Source: Bacillota bacterium | GTDB lineage: Bacteria; Eremiobacterota; SpSt-956; JAKJGF01 | Assembly (NCBI GenBank): GCA_029555925.1 | Contig: JAKPQU010000179.1 | Location: 1 to 5,413, forward strand | Direction: 5' to 3' | DNA: 5,413 nucleotides | Part shown: positions 1 to 5,163 of the stretch, piece by piece | Layout: each line of letters starts with the position of its first letter | Position numbering within the stretch: the stretch's first letter is position 1 | The notes under the pieces: model-generated | What the model was told of the DNA's origin: nothing | The model's database searches: none | What the model saw: the letters and a program-made list of their open reading frames with translations, nothing else | Made by a program: the position numbers and the translations under genes

Positions 1-19
1 ATTATGAACTTAAAAGACA

Positions 20-50
20 CCCTCCCTTAATCCCTCCCTCAAGGGAGGGA
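20..50. repeat. G/C-rich hairpin with quadruplex-capable minus strand
   Basis: TCCCTCCCT at 31-39 is perfectly complementary to AGGGAGGGA at 42-50, giving a 9-bp inverted repeat around two bases. Just to the left, CCC runs at 20-22, 24-26, 32-34 and 36-38 give the minus strand four GGG tracts with loops of 1, 5 and 1 bases, a canonical G-quadruplex pattern. No T-run follows the hairpin on the plus strand, so it is not an obvious intrinsic terminator. It may be a dispersed intergenic repeat. The surroundings (1-118) are otherwise AT-rich and I see no gene in them. Confidence 0.7.
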
Positions 51-118
51 AATAAGACGTTATTCCATAAGGGTAATATTAATTTATAAAATCTTTTTTC
101 TTAACTTAATGACATTGC

Positions 119-139
119 GCGTTACGCGTTACGCGTCAC
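119..139 (-). repeat. Tandem heptamer array, 3 units (GTRACGC on minus strand)
   Basis: Three abutting 7-bp units on the plus strand read GCGTTAC, GCGTTAC and GCGTCAC; on the minus strand they read GTGACGC GTAACGC GTAACGC. A four-unit array of the same heptamer occurs at 4288-4315 in the opposite orientation. The array is GC-rich within an AT-rich gap upstream of the 195-671 gene. It could be a short tandem dispersed repeat. No function can be assigned. Confidence 0.8.
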
Positions 140-181
140 GACGACTTAAATTCTAATAAGTTATGAAATACACTATATAAT

Positions 182-186
182 GGAGG
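182..186 (+). promoter_or_regulatory. Shine-Dalgarno site setting the start at 195
   Basis: GGAGG lies 8 bases before the ATG at 195. The in-frame ATG at 180 overlaps this site and has no Shine-Dalgarno of its own, so translation most likely starts at 195. Confidence 0.8.
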
Positions 187-194
187 ATGATAAC

Positions 195-671
195 ATGACA
201 TTAATCATTCATGCCCCGGAGGAAAACTATTCTCTGGAGAATTTTCATAATACGAAATTATTCATAGCAGGAGGCATAACAGGTTGCTCCGACTGGCAGA
301 GTAAACTTATAGAACTGCTTAAAGATGTTCCCAATCTGACTGTATACAATCCCAGAAGAGACAATTTCGAAAATGCCGGAGAAAAAGAAATAGAAAGCCA
401 GATTGTATGGGAATATGAACATCTCCAGAAAGCAGACATCATTTCTTTCTGGTTTTCCAGAGAAACACTATGCCCGATAACACTTTATGAACTTGGGCTT
501 CACGGGAACTACGGCAATACCGTAATAGGCATTGACCCGGAATATAAAAGAAAAAAGGATATAGAAATTCAGTCAAAACTGGCAGGAAGAGAATGTCCTG
601 TCGTATATTCCCTGGAAGATCTGTCTTCCGAGATTATTAACATGGTCGGGCAAAATAAAGAAGAATCTTAA
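195..671 (+). CDS. Nucleoside 2-deoxyribosyltransferase-like protein
   Basis: A 158-residue cytosolic protein that I match to the nucleoside 2-deoxyribosyltransferase fold (Nuc_deoxyri_tr2-like group). Family members cleave or transfer the N-glycosidic bond of (deoxy)nucleosides or nucleotides, in salvage or metabolite clean-up. Visible motifs are KLFIAGGITG (residues 21-30, first beta strand and glycine loop), NPRRDNF (52-58), WEYEHLQKADIISFW (72-86) and ETLCPITLYELG (90-101). Glu99 in the ELG motif is the likely catalytic glutamate. There is no signal peptide or membrane segment. The start at 195 is chosen for its GGAGG site; an ATG at 180 would add only five residues. It is the only confident plus-strand gene and converges on the DJ-1/PfpI gene with 21 bases between stop codons and no clear terminator. 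No convincing promoter was seen. Substrate is unknown, and some members of this fold act as phosphoribohydrolases. Confidence 0.85.
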   Translation: MTLIIHAPEENYSLENFHNTKLFIAGGITGCSDWQSKLIELLKDVPNLTVYNPRRDNFENAGEKEIESQIVWEYEHLQKADIISFWFSRETLCPITLYELGLHGNYGNTVIGIDPEYKRKKDIEIQSKLAGRECPVVYSLEDLSSEIINMVGQNKEES

Positions 672-692
672 ATCAACGATTTATCCAGAATT

Positions 693-1292
693 TCAAAACT
701 GCTTTTCTTCGATACCCTCAGGGTATATACCGTGTTTAATAGCATTGTACCACATCTTTTTCATATCGGAAGATATAAGATTCAGTTCATCAAATATTTC
801 CATTGTAAATTCGATTGCTCCGAGGCCGCTGGCTGTAATAATATGGTCATCGCCTGCTGCAAGAGAATCAACATAAAAGGCACTGTCCGTATATGACGGA
901 ACCATTTTTGACAGATATTTCAGCGAATTACTCGTATGTTTCCTGTTATGCACAAGTCCGGCTCTTGCCAGTACTGTTGTGGCGGCACATATCGCTGCAA
1001 CAGGTATTTTTGCTTTTTCCAGGCGATGCAAAAATTCTTCTGTCTCTACAACAGGATAGTCTACTTCCCACATATGACCTCCGGGGAGAATGAAAACAAG
1101 TATATCTTCCATATTAACCTCTGAAAGAACTGTATCAGGTATAACATGTAAACCTCCCATAGAAACTACAGTTTTATCTGTAAATCCCGCTGTAACCACG
1201 TCAATTTTACCAAGGCGACGGAGTTCCGGAAGAATGTAACCGATCTCCCAGTCTGCATAACCGTCAAATATCAATACATAAGCTTTTTTCAT
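693..1292 (-). CDS. DJ-1/PfpI family protein (type 1 glutamine amidotransferase-like)
   Basis: A 199-residue single-domain protein of the DJ-1/ThiJ/PfpI superfamily, which includes glyoxalase III-type enzymes, proposed deglycases, peptidases and chaperones. The opening AYVLIFDGYADWEIGYI (4-20) carries Glu16, the conserved acid near the active site. FILPGG (67-72) is the usual loop, and AAICAAT (99-105) is the nucleophile elbow with Cys102. His119 lies in a KHTSN segment. The architecture resembles the YdeA-like branch of Bacillus, but the exact reaction is unknown. The start at 1292 has AAAGGAA seven bases upstream, and its ATG overlaps the TGA of the upstream gene (ATGA), which suggests translational coupling. 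A longer frame reaching 1388 adds 32 residues with no family similarity and is rejected. It is the last gene of the minus-strand run and probably cytosolic. Confidence 0.88.
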   Translation of the reverse strand: MKKAYVLIFDGYADWEIGYILPELRRLGKIDVVTAGFTDKTVVSMGGLHVIPDTVLSEVNMEDILVFILPGGHMWEVDYPVVETEEFLHRLEKAKIPVAAICAATTVLARAGLVHNRKHTSNSLKYLSKMVPSYTDSAFYVDSLAAGDDHIITASGLGAIEFTMEIFDELNLISSDMKKMWYNAIKHGIYPEGIEEKQF

Positions 1293-1723
1293 ATTAATCT
1301 TCCTTTCATGTTCACCTTTCTTTTTACCGAAAGAAGACACATTACATCTTTTACCGCTGTATCGCTGTCTACTGTAAAAAGAACCCATTTGCCGTCATGA
1401 TATGTTTCAGCATCGACATATTTTTTCCTGGTATCTTCTGACAGTTCCTCTATAATAGCTTCTACTTTTTCCCTCTCTTCCCTGCCAAAAACAATCAGCA
1501 GGGCAAACCGATTTTTCTCAGGGATAAAGGTGCAAAAGGATCTGCTTTTTTTGTATCTCAGAGACCAGCCATGTTTTTTACCGCCGAAAAGCCACCCGGG
1601 AGCGAAAATATCAGGGTAATACCGGTCAATTAACTCTGTTACTTTTTTCCAGTATTCATAAGCTTCCACGCCAATCCATCCTGCAATCTCGGAATTATCG
1701 GGCAGTTTATCACTGCAGGTCAT
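1289..1723 (-). CDS. DUF3788 domain protein (intact 3' part of the fused frame)
   Basis: I recognise this segment as DUF3788, a family of about 130-150 residues without established function. From Met at 1723 it is 144 residues. It has an N-terminal EIAGWIGVEAYEYW stretch (12-25), the signature GKKHGWSLRY (48-57), a phenylalanine-rich strand ending LLIVFG (75-80), and a closing DGKW (110-113) followed by a KRK tail. The length matches an independent protein of this family. GGTGA at 1728-1732, four bases before the ATG, can pair with the extended anti-Shine-Dalgarno, so an own start is plausible; an ATG at 1744 is an alternative. The frame stays open upstream into serine-hydrolase sequence, so it could instead be made as part of a fusion. 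Its TGA overlaps the DJ-1/PfpI start. The domain identity is firmer than the start. Confidence 0.7.
   Translation of the reverse strand: MTCSDKLPDNSEIAGWIGVEAYEYWKKVTELIDRYYPDIFAPGWLFGGKKHGWSLRYKKSRSFCTFIPEKNRFALLIVFGREEREKVEAIIEELSEDTRKKYVDAETYHDGKWVLFTVDSDTAVKDVMCLLSVKRKVNMKGRLI
1300..1306 (-). promoter_or_regulatory. Ribosome binding site of the DJ-1/PfpI gene
   Basis: AAAGGAA on the minus strand, seven bases before the ATG at 1292 and inside the end of the upstream coding frame. With the ATGA overlap it fixes the DJ-1/PfpI start and supports coupled translation. Confidence 0.75.
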
Positions 1724-1727
1724 TCTC

Positions 1728-1732
1728 TCACC
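1728..1732 (-). promoter_or_regulatory. Possible internal ribosome binding site for the DUF3788 part
   Basis: GGTGA on the minus strand, followed by GAGA and then the ATG at 1723. It fits the 3' half of the AGGAGGTGA consensus, and the GG falls seven bases before the ATG. This would allow DUF3788 to be translated although the hydrolase frame upstream is broken. Confidence 0.4.
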
Positions 1733-2360
1733 GGATTCGTTCATATCCATTGCAGATGATATCAACAGGCCATGCCACACCCACTCCGAAGGATAGTCAG
1801 GCAATAAATCAGAAAAAATACCATGAGCCACACGGGTTTTACGAAGTCCGAGGGGATCTGTAATATATTTCTTGATCACTCCGTCAAAATCCAGTCCTGA
1901 CTCATATTGAGCAATCAGAGATAAAAGCCGGAAACCGGGATTGGAATAAGACCACCCTTGTGCCTGGCTCAAACAAGAGAGGTTTACGAAGTGTATATCC
2001 GGCAAATTCATCATCAGACCAGACAGGCAGATGTGCAGTGACGGCATTACAGTATGCAGGAATATTCCCGTAGTCGCGAAGTCCGCTAGTATGATTCAAT
2101 AATTGCTCAACAGTAATATCGTCTCCCCGCGGAACAATGGTTCTGTCAAACCATGACGAAATCCTCTCACTCAGGTCAATATTCATAGCCATAATCGCAG
2201 CGGCAATAAATGTTTTGGTTATACTGTATACAGGGATAGACTCACCAGAGGCTTCCAATAAAAATCCATTTCTATCTATATATGCCATAGCTTCATTCAT
2301 GCTCATCTTTTCCTCCTGAGAGGTTTATCTATTCGCATATCTATCACATACTGTCCCTTT

Positions 2361-3137
2361 TTAATCACAGTTCAACTCAAAGGTTTCATCAAGAAACATT
2401 AAGACAACCCTAGAGAATTCCACCGGCAATTCATTCATCAAAAGGTGTGTTGCATTTTTTACCTGAATGAGCCACGCCCCAGGTATAGCTGCGGCTATAA
2501 CCTTTGAGCTTTCTACTCCCACTACATTATCGGACGTGCCGACTATAATCATGACATGATTGGTAATATAAGGAAGCTTATCCATGGGAGTCCTCCACTG
2601 GAGTATTGCATCGAGTTGTCGCCGAACAGCCGGGTCATCCGGCATATTTCCTTCACTGGCCATGGGAGATTTGGTTATGTCTGTTAATGTGGCGTATATA
2701 ATTACCTTGTTCAATCGCTCCGGATATTCCAGTAATAAATGCTGGGTAATCATGCTTCCCATAGAGAAACCAAGGACATGGGTCTTTTTTATTTTAAGAG
2801 CATCAAGAAGGCTTATTATATCATTTGCCAACAGTTTACATGTAAAGGGTTCTTCCCCTGATGTCGTATATCCCATACCACGGTTATCCGGTATGATCAG
2901 TTGATATTTCTCTGATAATCTTTTTATTACTTCCCGGGGCCAGCAATCCATTGTTCCGCCCAGACCAAGGATCATTACGAGCGGTTCCCCTGTTCCAATC
3001 AATTTGTACCCCATGCCTATTCCGTTAACATGTACACGGTAGATATAATTACCATGCTTATCAGAATCAATTATTATACCTGCCGGTTCTATAAGATGGC
3101 TGTTATCATCATTAATTCTATTCATATATAATTTCAT
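2361..3137 (-). CDS. Alpha/beta hydrolase
   Basis: A 258-residue alpha/beta-hydrolase-fold protein (Abhydrolase_1 type), likely a cytosolic esterase, lactonase or related enzyme of unknown substrate. After an N-terminal extension of about 35 residues come the first strands and the oxyanion-loop segment MILGLGGTMDCW (55-66), DNRGMG (84-89), and the nucleophile elbow GFSMGS (123-128) with Ser125. The acid is probably Asp203 in GTSDNVVG and the base His231 in NATHLL. Only about 40 residues separate the strand after the elbow from the strand leading to the acid, so the lid or cap is short for this family. The start at 3137 follows an AGAAGG whose spacing is tight; Met5 at 3125 is an alternative. 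A strong promoter lies 42 bases upstream. The damaged hydrolase-DUF3788 gene follows after 54 bases with no terminator seen, so co-transcription is likely. Confidence 0.88.
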   Translation of the reverse strand: MKLYMNRINDDNSHLIEPAGIIIDSDKHGNYIYRVHVNGIGMGYKLIGTGEPLVMILGLGGTMDCWPREVIKRLSEKYQLIIPDNRGMGYTTSGEEPFTCKLLANDIISLLDALKIKKTHVLGFSMGSMITQHLLLEYPERLNKVIIYATLTDITKSPMASEGNMPDDPAVRRQLDAILQWRTPMDKLPYITNHVMIIVGTSDNVVGVESSKVIAAAIPGAWLIQVKNATHLLMNELPVEFSRVVLMFLDETFELNCD

Positions 3138-3178
3138 TTCCTTCTGTTATTCTTTCCGGTTGCCGATTTACTTTAGAA

Positions 3179-3207
3179 ATTGTAATCCTTATGGTAAGAA
3201 TAGTCAA
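3179..3207 (-). promoter_or_regulatory. Sigma-A type promoter for the 2361-3137 hydrolase and downstream genes
   Basis: On the minus strand TTGACT (3207-3202) is separated by exactly 17 bases from TACAAT (3184-3179). Each box has five of six consensus bases. The expected transcript start is near 3172, giving a leader of about 35 bases before the ATG at 3137. Imperfect direct repeats GAATAGTCA (3198-3206) and GAATACTCA (3210-3218), 12 bp apart, overlap the -35 box and could be a regulator site. Confidence 0.8.
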
Positions 3208-3292
3208 GGGAATACTCAATCAATTCAGCCTCTACAAAATCTTGGCCGACATTAACATTCCCCTGTATAACCCGGATAAACTTCGTATAAGT

Positions 3293-4192
3293 TCATATAT
3301 GTGCTTTTATAAAATTGCACATCTCTTCCATTGCCTTTCTGGCTTCCGGGATAAAAGGAGGAAGAAGAGGAAAGCAGTGCATCATACCTTCTCCTACGGT
3401 CAGTGTAACATCCACACCGGCTCTTTTTGCTTTTTCCGCAAATCTTGTCGAATCATCAAGCATTGTTTCATCTCCTCCGACCTGAATAAGCAACGGAGGA
3501 AGACCGTGAAGATCTCCATAAAGGGGAGATATTAGCGGCAAGGAAGTATCATTGTCTCCTGCATAATATTTACAGCAGACTTCAGCCATACCCTCCGGTG
3601 CCAGACATACCTTCGCTTTTGTTCTCCGTGACTCTCCCGTGAGCTTTAAATCTGTCCAGGGAGACATAGCTACGGCAGCAGCAGGGAGCGGAATATTATG
3701 TTCTTTCAATCCCAGCAGAGTGGCAAGACATAATCCGCCTCCTGCAGATTCTCCTGCTATTATAATATGTAACGGTGAAACTCCCTGATTAAGGAGCCAT
3801 TTATAAGCAGTTATTGAATCCTCCAGGGCTGCAGGGAAAGGGTATTCAGGAGCCAGCCGGTGTTCAAAAAGAAATACACTTATGCCACTTCCCCTGGCAA
3901 TCCTTGAAACTATTGCCCTGTGATCATTACATGAACCACTCACATATCCTCCTCCGATAGTATAAAGTATGACTTTATCTCCAGTTCCTCCTTGTGGAAT
4001 AAGCCATTCTGCATAGATACCATCTACCGTAACAGGCGATACTTTAATATCCGCCGGAAGTTTTCCAAATAATTTACAGGCTTTTTCACAGTCTTTTCTG
4101 AATTCAGGTATTGATGTATTGAAATCCCAGGGCGGCCTCTTTTTTCTGTGTCTTAATAAAAAAGTAAATAAACGACTTCGTAAACTTGGCAT
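3293..4192 (-). CDS. Alpha/beta hydrolase of the hormone-sensitive-lipase (HSL) family
   Basis: A 299-residue esterase/lipase-like protein of the Abhydrolase_3 (HSL, family IV) group, whose members hydrolyse short acyl esters or lactones. Motifs in order are LYTIGGGYVSGS (76-87), FEHRLAPEYPFPAALED (109-125), GESAGG (147-152) with nucleophile Ser149, SPWTDL (177-182), GGDETMLDDS (239-248) with probable catalytic Asp241, and GMMHCFPLL (269-277) with probable base His272. The triad is therefore complete. The oxyanion motif is unusual: the family's HGGG reads IGGG, with Ile79 encoded by ATC. Length is normal for the family. A basic, hydrophobic N-terminus (residues 1-20) is not a convincing signal peptide. 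The start at 4192 has only a weak purine-rich site (AAGAAAGAAGAA). The gene lies 156 bases downstream of tetR, with a palindrome and heptamer array between, and 155 bases upstream of the next hydrolase. Confidence 0.9.
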   Translation of the reverse strand: MPSLRSRLFTFLLRHRKKRPPWDFNTSIPEFRKDCEKACKLFGKLPADIKVSPVTVDGIYAEWLIPQGGTGDKVILYTIGGGYVSGSCNDHRAIVSRIARGSGISVFLFEHRLAPEYPFPAALEDSITAYKWLLNQGVSPLHIIIAGESAGGGLCLATLLGLKEHNIPLPAAAVAMSPWTDLKLTGESRRTKAKVCLAPEGMAEVCCKYYAGDNDTSLPLISPLYGDLHGLPPLLIQVGGDETMLDDSTRFAEKAKRAGVDVTLTVGEGMMHCFPLLPPFIPEARKAMEEMCNFIKAHI

Positions 4193-4272
4193 ATTAATTC
4201 TTCTTTCTTAATAAATTATTTAGATAAACTGCTCTTATATAATTTTCATTTAAAACTTTATTTTACTGAGTT

Positions 4273-4285
4273 AAGCATAATGCTT
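4273..4285. promoter_or_regulatory. Short palindrome upstream of the HSL hydrolase
   Basis: AAGCAT and ATGCTT are perfect inverted arms around a single A (13 bp). It sits about 80 bp upstream of the HSL hydrolase start and two bases from the heptamer array. It may be an operator, or a structural part of the repeat. No convincing -35/-10 pair was found in the AT-rich stretch 4193-4272. Confidence 0.35.
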
Positions 4286-4287
4286 TC

Positions 4288-4315
4288 GTGACGCGTAACG
4301 CGTGACGCATGACGG
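4288..4315 (+). repeat. Tandem heptamer array, 4 units (GTRACGC)
   Basis: Plus-strand units are GTGACGC, GTAACGC, GTGACGC and a degenerate ATGACGG. They are the same heptamer as at 119-139 but in reverse orientation. In both copies, read in the same sense, a TTAAG lies 5' of CGTGACGCGTAACGCGT, separated by 11 bp here and 4 bp at the other site. The array lies in the 156-base gap between tetR and the HSL hydrolase and may separate their expression, although it is not a U-tract terminator. Confidence 0.8.
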
Positions 4316-4348
4316 GAGAACAACGTTTATTACATGCTTATGCTCAGG

Positions 4349-4978
4349 TCAGTAGTTGCTCTGCGGATTATATCGTATTCCGTTAATACACAGATCTACA
4401 AATGGTTCAATATCAGCGGAAACATCGAATTTATCGTCTTCTCTGTAAAACAGTTTTACTATTTCGATAAAGGCAAATTCAAATAATTCCACCATTACAT
4501 AAAGAGGTAAATCGTTTCTTATTTCACCTTCTTCCAGGCCGAGTTTAATAATTTCATTTGCAATCAGGTAAAATCCGCTTTTTTCACTGTCTTCCTGATG
4601 GAAAGAAAGTAAAATTTTCATACGGTAAACAAGATACTTTTCAAAAATTTCTTTTTGTCCCTTTACCCCGGACATAAGCTCATTAAAGATCATGAGAAGA
4701 CGCGCTCTTGTATCAGGAAGATTTTTCATCTGTAAAATTCTTTCTTCATTTTTTACCGTGAAGGATCTTTTTATATATTCATCAATAATTGCTTCTTTTA
4801 CAGGAAAATAATTATAAAGAGTTCCTTTTGCAATATCCGCTTTTTCTGCAATTTCTTCCATTGTTGTACCGTCTACACCCTTTTCTTTAAATAAAGTCAT
4901 TGCTACCGATATAATTGAACATCTCGTTTCTTCTTTCTTTCTCTCCATTCTTTTACCAGGTACTTTTCTTGAATTCAT
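4349..4978 (-). CDS. TetR/AcrR family transcriptional regulator
   Basis: A 209-residue one-component regulator. The N-terminal TetR DNA-binding domain spans about residues 14-64: CSIISVAMTLFKEKGVDGTT forms the first helices, and TMEEIAEKADIAKGTLYNYF (39-58) is the helix-turn-helix with the family's typical GTLYNYF recognition-helix end. Residues 65-205 form an alpha-helical ligand-binding and dimerisation domain without a recognisable ligand signature. The start at 4978 has GGGAGG (4984-4989) five bases upstream. Met11 is an in-frame alternative with no visible site. Upstream are three ATAC-N3-GTAT palindromes at a 17-bp period, probably its own operators. The HSL hydrolase follows on the same strand after 156 bases, making it the nearest candidate target, but no copy of the operator was found in that gap. 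The inducer is unknown. Confidence 0.9.
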   Translation of the reverse strand: MNSRKVPGKRMERKKEETRCSIISVAMTLFKEKGVDGTTMEEIAEKADIAKGTLYNYFPVKEAIIDEYIKRSFTVKNEERILQMKNLPDTRARLLMIFNELMSGVKGQKEIFEKYLVYRMKILLSFHQEDSEKSGFYLIANEIIKLGLEEGEIRNDLPLYVMVELFEFAFIEIVKLFYREDDKFDVSADIEPFVDLCINGIRYNPQSNY

Positions 4979-4993
4979 ATTTACCTCCCATGT

Positions 4994-5044
4994 ATTTTTA
5001 TACTATGTATATTTTTATACTATGTATAATTTCATACTGTGTAT
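4994..5044. promoter_or_regulatory. Three tandem palindromic operators upstream of tetR
   Basis: Two identical 17-bp units (4994-5010 and 5011-5027, ATTTTTATACTATGTAT) are followed by a 14/17 copy (5028-5044). Each contains ATAC-N3-GTAT, centred at 5005, 5022 and 5039. In the middle copy the arms extend to 6 bp (5015-5029). The array lies 16-66 bases upstream of the tetR start, between it and its likely promoter or overlapping that promoter. This is the expected arrangement for autoregulation by TetR-family proteins. I could not place a clear -35/-10 pair. Confidence 0.7.
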
Positions 5045-5092
5045 AATTTATCACAAATTTATATTTCTGGCAATAGTTTTTATAAGAAATAC

Positions 5093-5119
5093 AAAAAAGG
5101 CTCATCCTGTGAATGAGCC
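5093..5119 (-). terminator. Intrinsic terminator for leftward transcription from the right
   Basis: Read on the minus strand, GGCTCAT (5119-5113) and ATGAGCC (5105-5099) form a perfect 7-bp stem with a 7-base loop, followed at once by TTTTTT (5098-5093). It ends transcription entering from the right and insulates tetR. Confidence 0.85.
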
Positions 5120-5137
5120 CTCTTAATAATGCCAGTC

Positions 5138-5154
5138 AAAACACCTTCCAGGTG
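5138..5154 (-). terminator. Second, weaker terminator-like hairpin
   Basis: On the minus strand CACCT-GGA-AGGTG (5154-5142) is followed by TTTT (5141-5138). The stem is only 5 bp and the T-run short, so it is weak alone. It lies 9 bases after the stop of the small reading frame at 5164-5250 and just before the stronger terminator, which suggests a tandem arrangement. Confidence 0.45.
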
Positions 5155-5163
5155 AAGTATTAT

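Larger units (their letters stand above)
1289..2306 (-). pseudogene. Frameshifted, C-terminally truncated beta-lactamase-family serine hydrolase fused to DUF3788
   Basis: The gene starts at 2306 behind AGGAGG (2312-2317, five-base spacer). The first frame shows beta-lactamase-superfamily (class C/DD-peptidase-like) motifs: SITK with Ser28 and Lys31 as the SxxK pair, LLNHTSGL (69-76) and FEPGT (112-116). It then departs from the family and stops near 1902. The motif continuation WSYSNPGF, containing the YxN motif, is in the next frame. Removing one C from the CCC at 1955-1957 (one G of a GGG run in the coding strand) joins them as PGTRWSYSN, giving a 338-residue product. Serine-hydrolase similarity runs only to about HGLLISSAMDM (near 1742-1770). 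DUF3788 begins there, so the third active-site box and C-terminal helices of the hydrolase are missing. The hydrolase part is probably inactive. A sequencing error could explain the frameshift but not the truncation. Confidence 0.75.

Noticed and set aside
119..139. Heptamer arrays as a CRISPR array
   Set aside because: The units abut with a 7-bp period and have no spacers.
176..181. TATAAT as a -10 box for the 195-671 gene
   Set aside because: A transcript starting downstream of it would begin after the GGAGG at 182-186, and no -35 box lies 17 bases upstream. It is probably chance in an AT-rich stretch.
712..726. ATACCC-TCA-GGGTAT hairpin as a terminator between the convergent genes
   Set aside because: It lies inside the DJ-1/PfpI coding end and has no T-run on either strand.
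893..1124. Two overlapping plus-strand frames of 62-66 codons
   Set aside because: Antisense shadows of the DJ-1/PfpI gene.
1293..1388. N-terminal extension of the DJ-1/PfpI frame up to an ATG at 1388
   Set aside because: The added 32 residues show no family similarity and overlap the DUF3788 coding end. The ATG at 1292 has a good ribosome site and an ATGA overlap.
2584..2904. Plus-strand 106-codon frame
   Set aside because: It is fully antisense to the alpha/beta hydrolase, whose motifs are clear. No ribosome site or family.
3191..3535. Plus-strand 114-codon frame
   Set aside because: It mostly runs antisense to the HSL hydrolase, has no ribosome site and shows no recognisable family.
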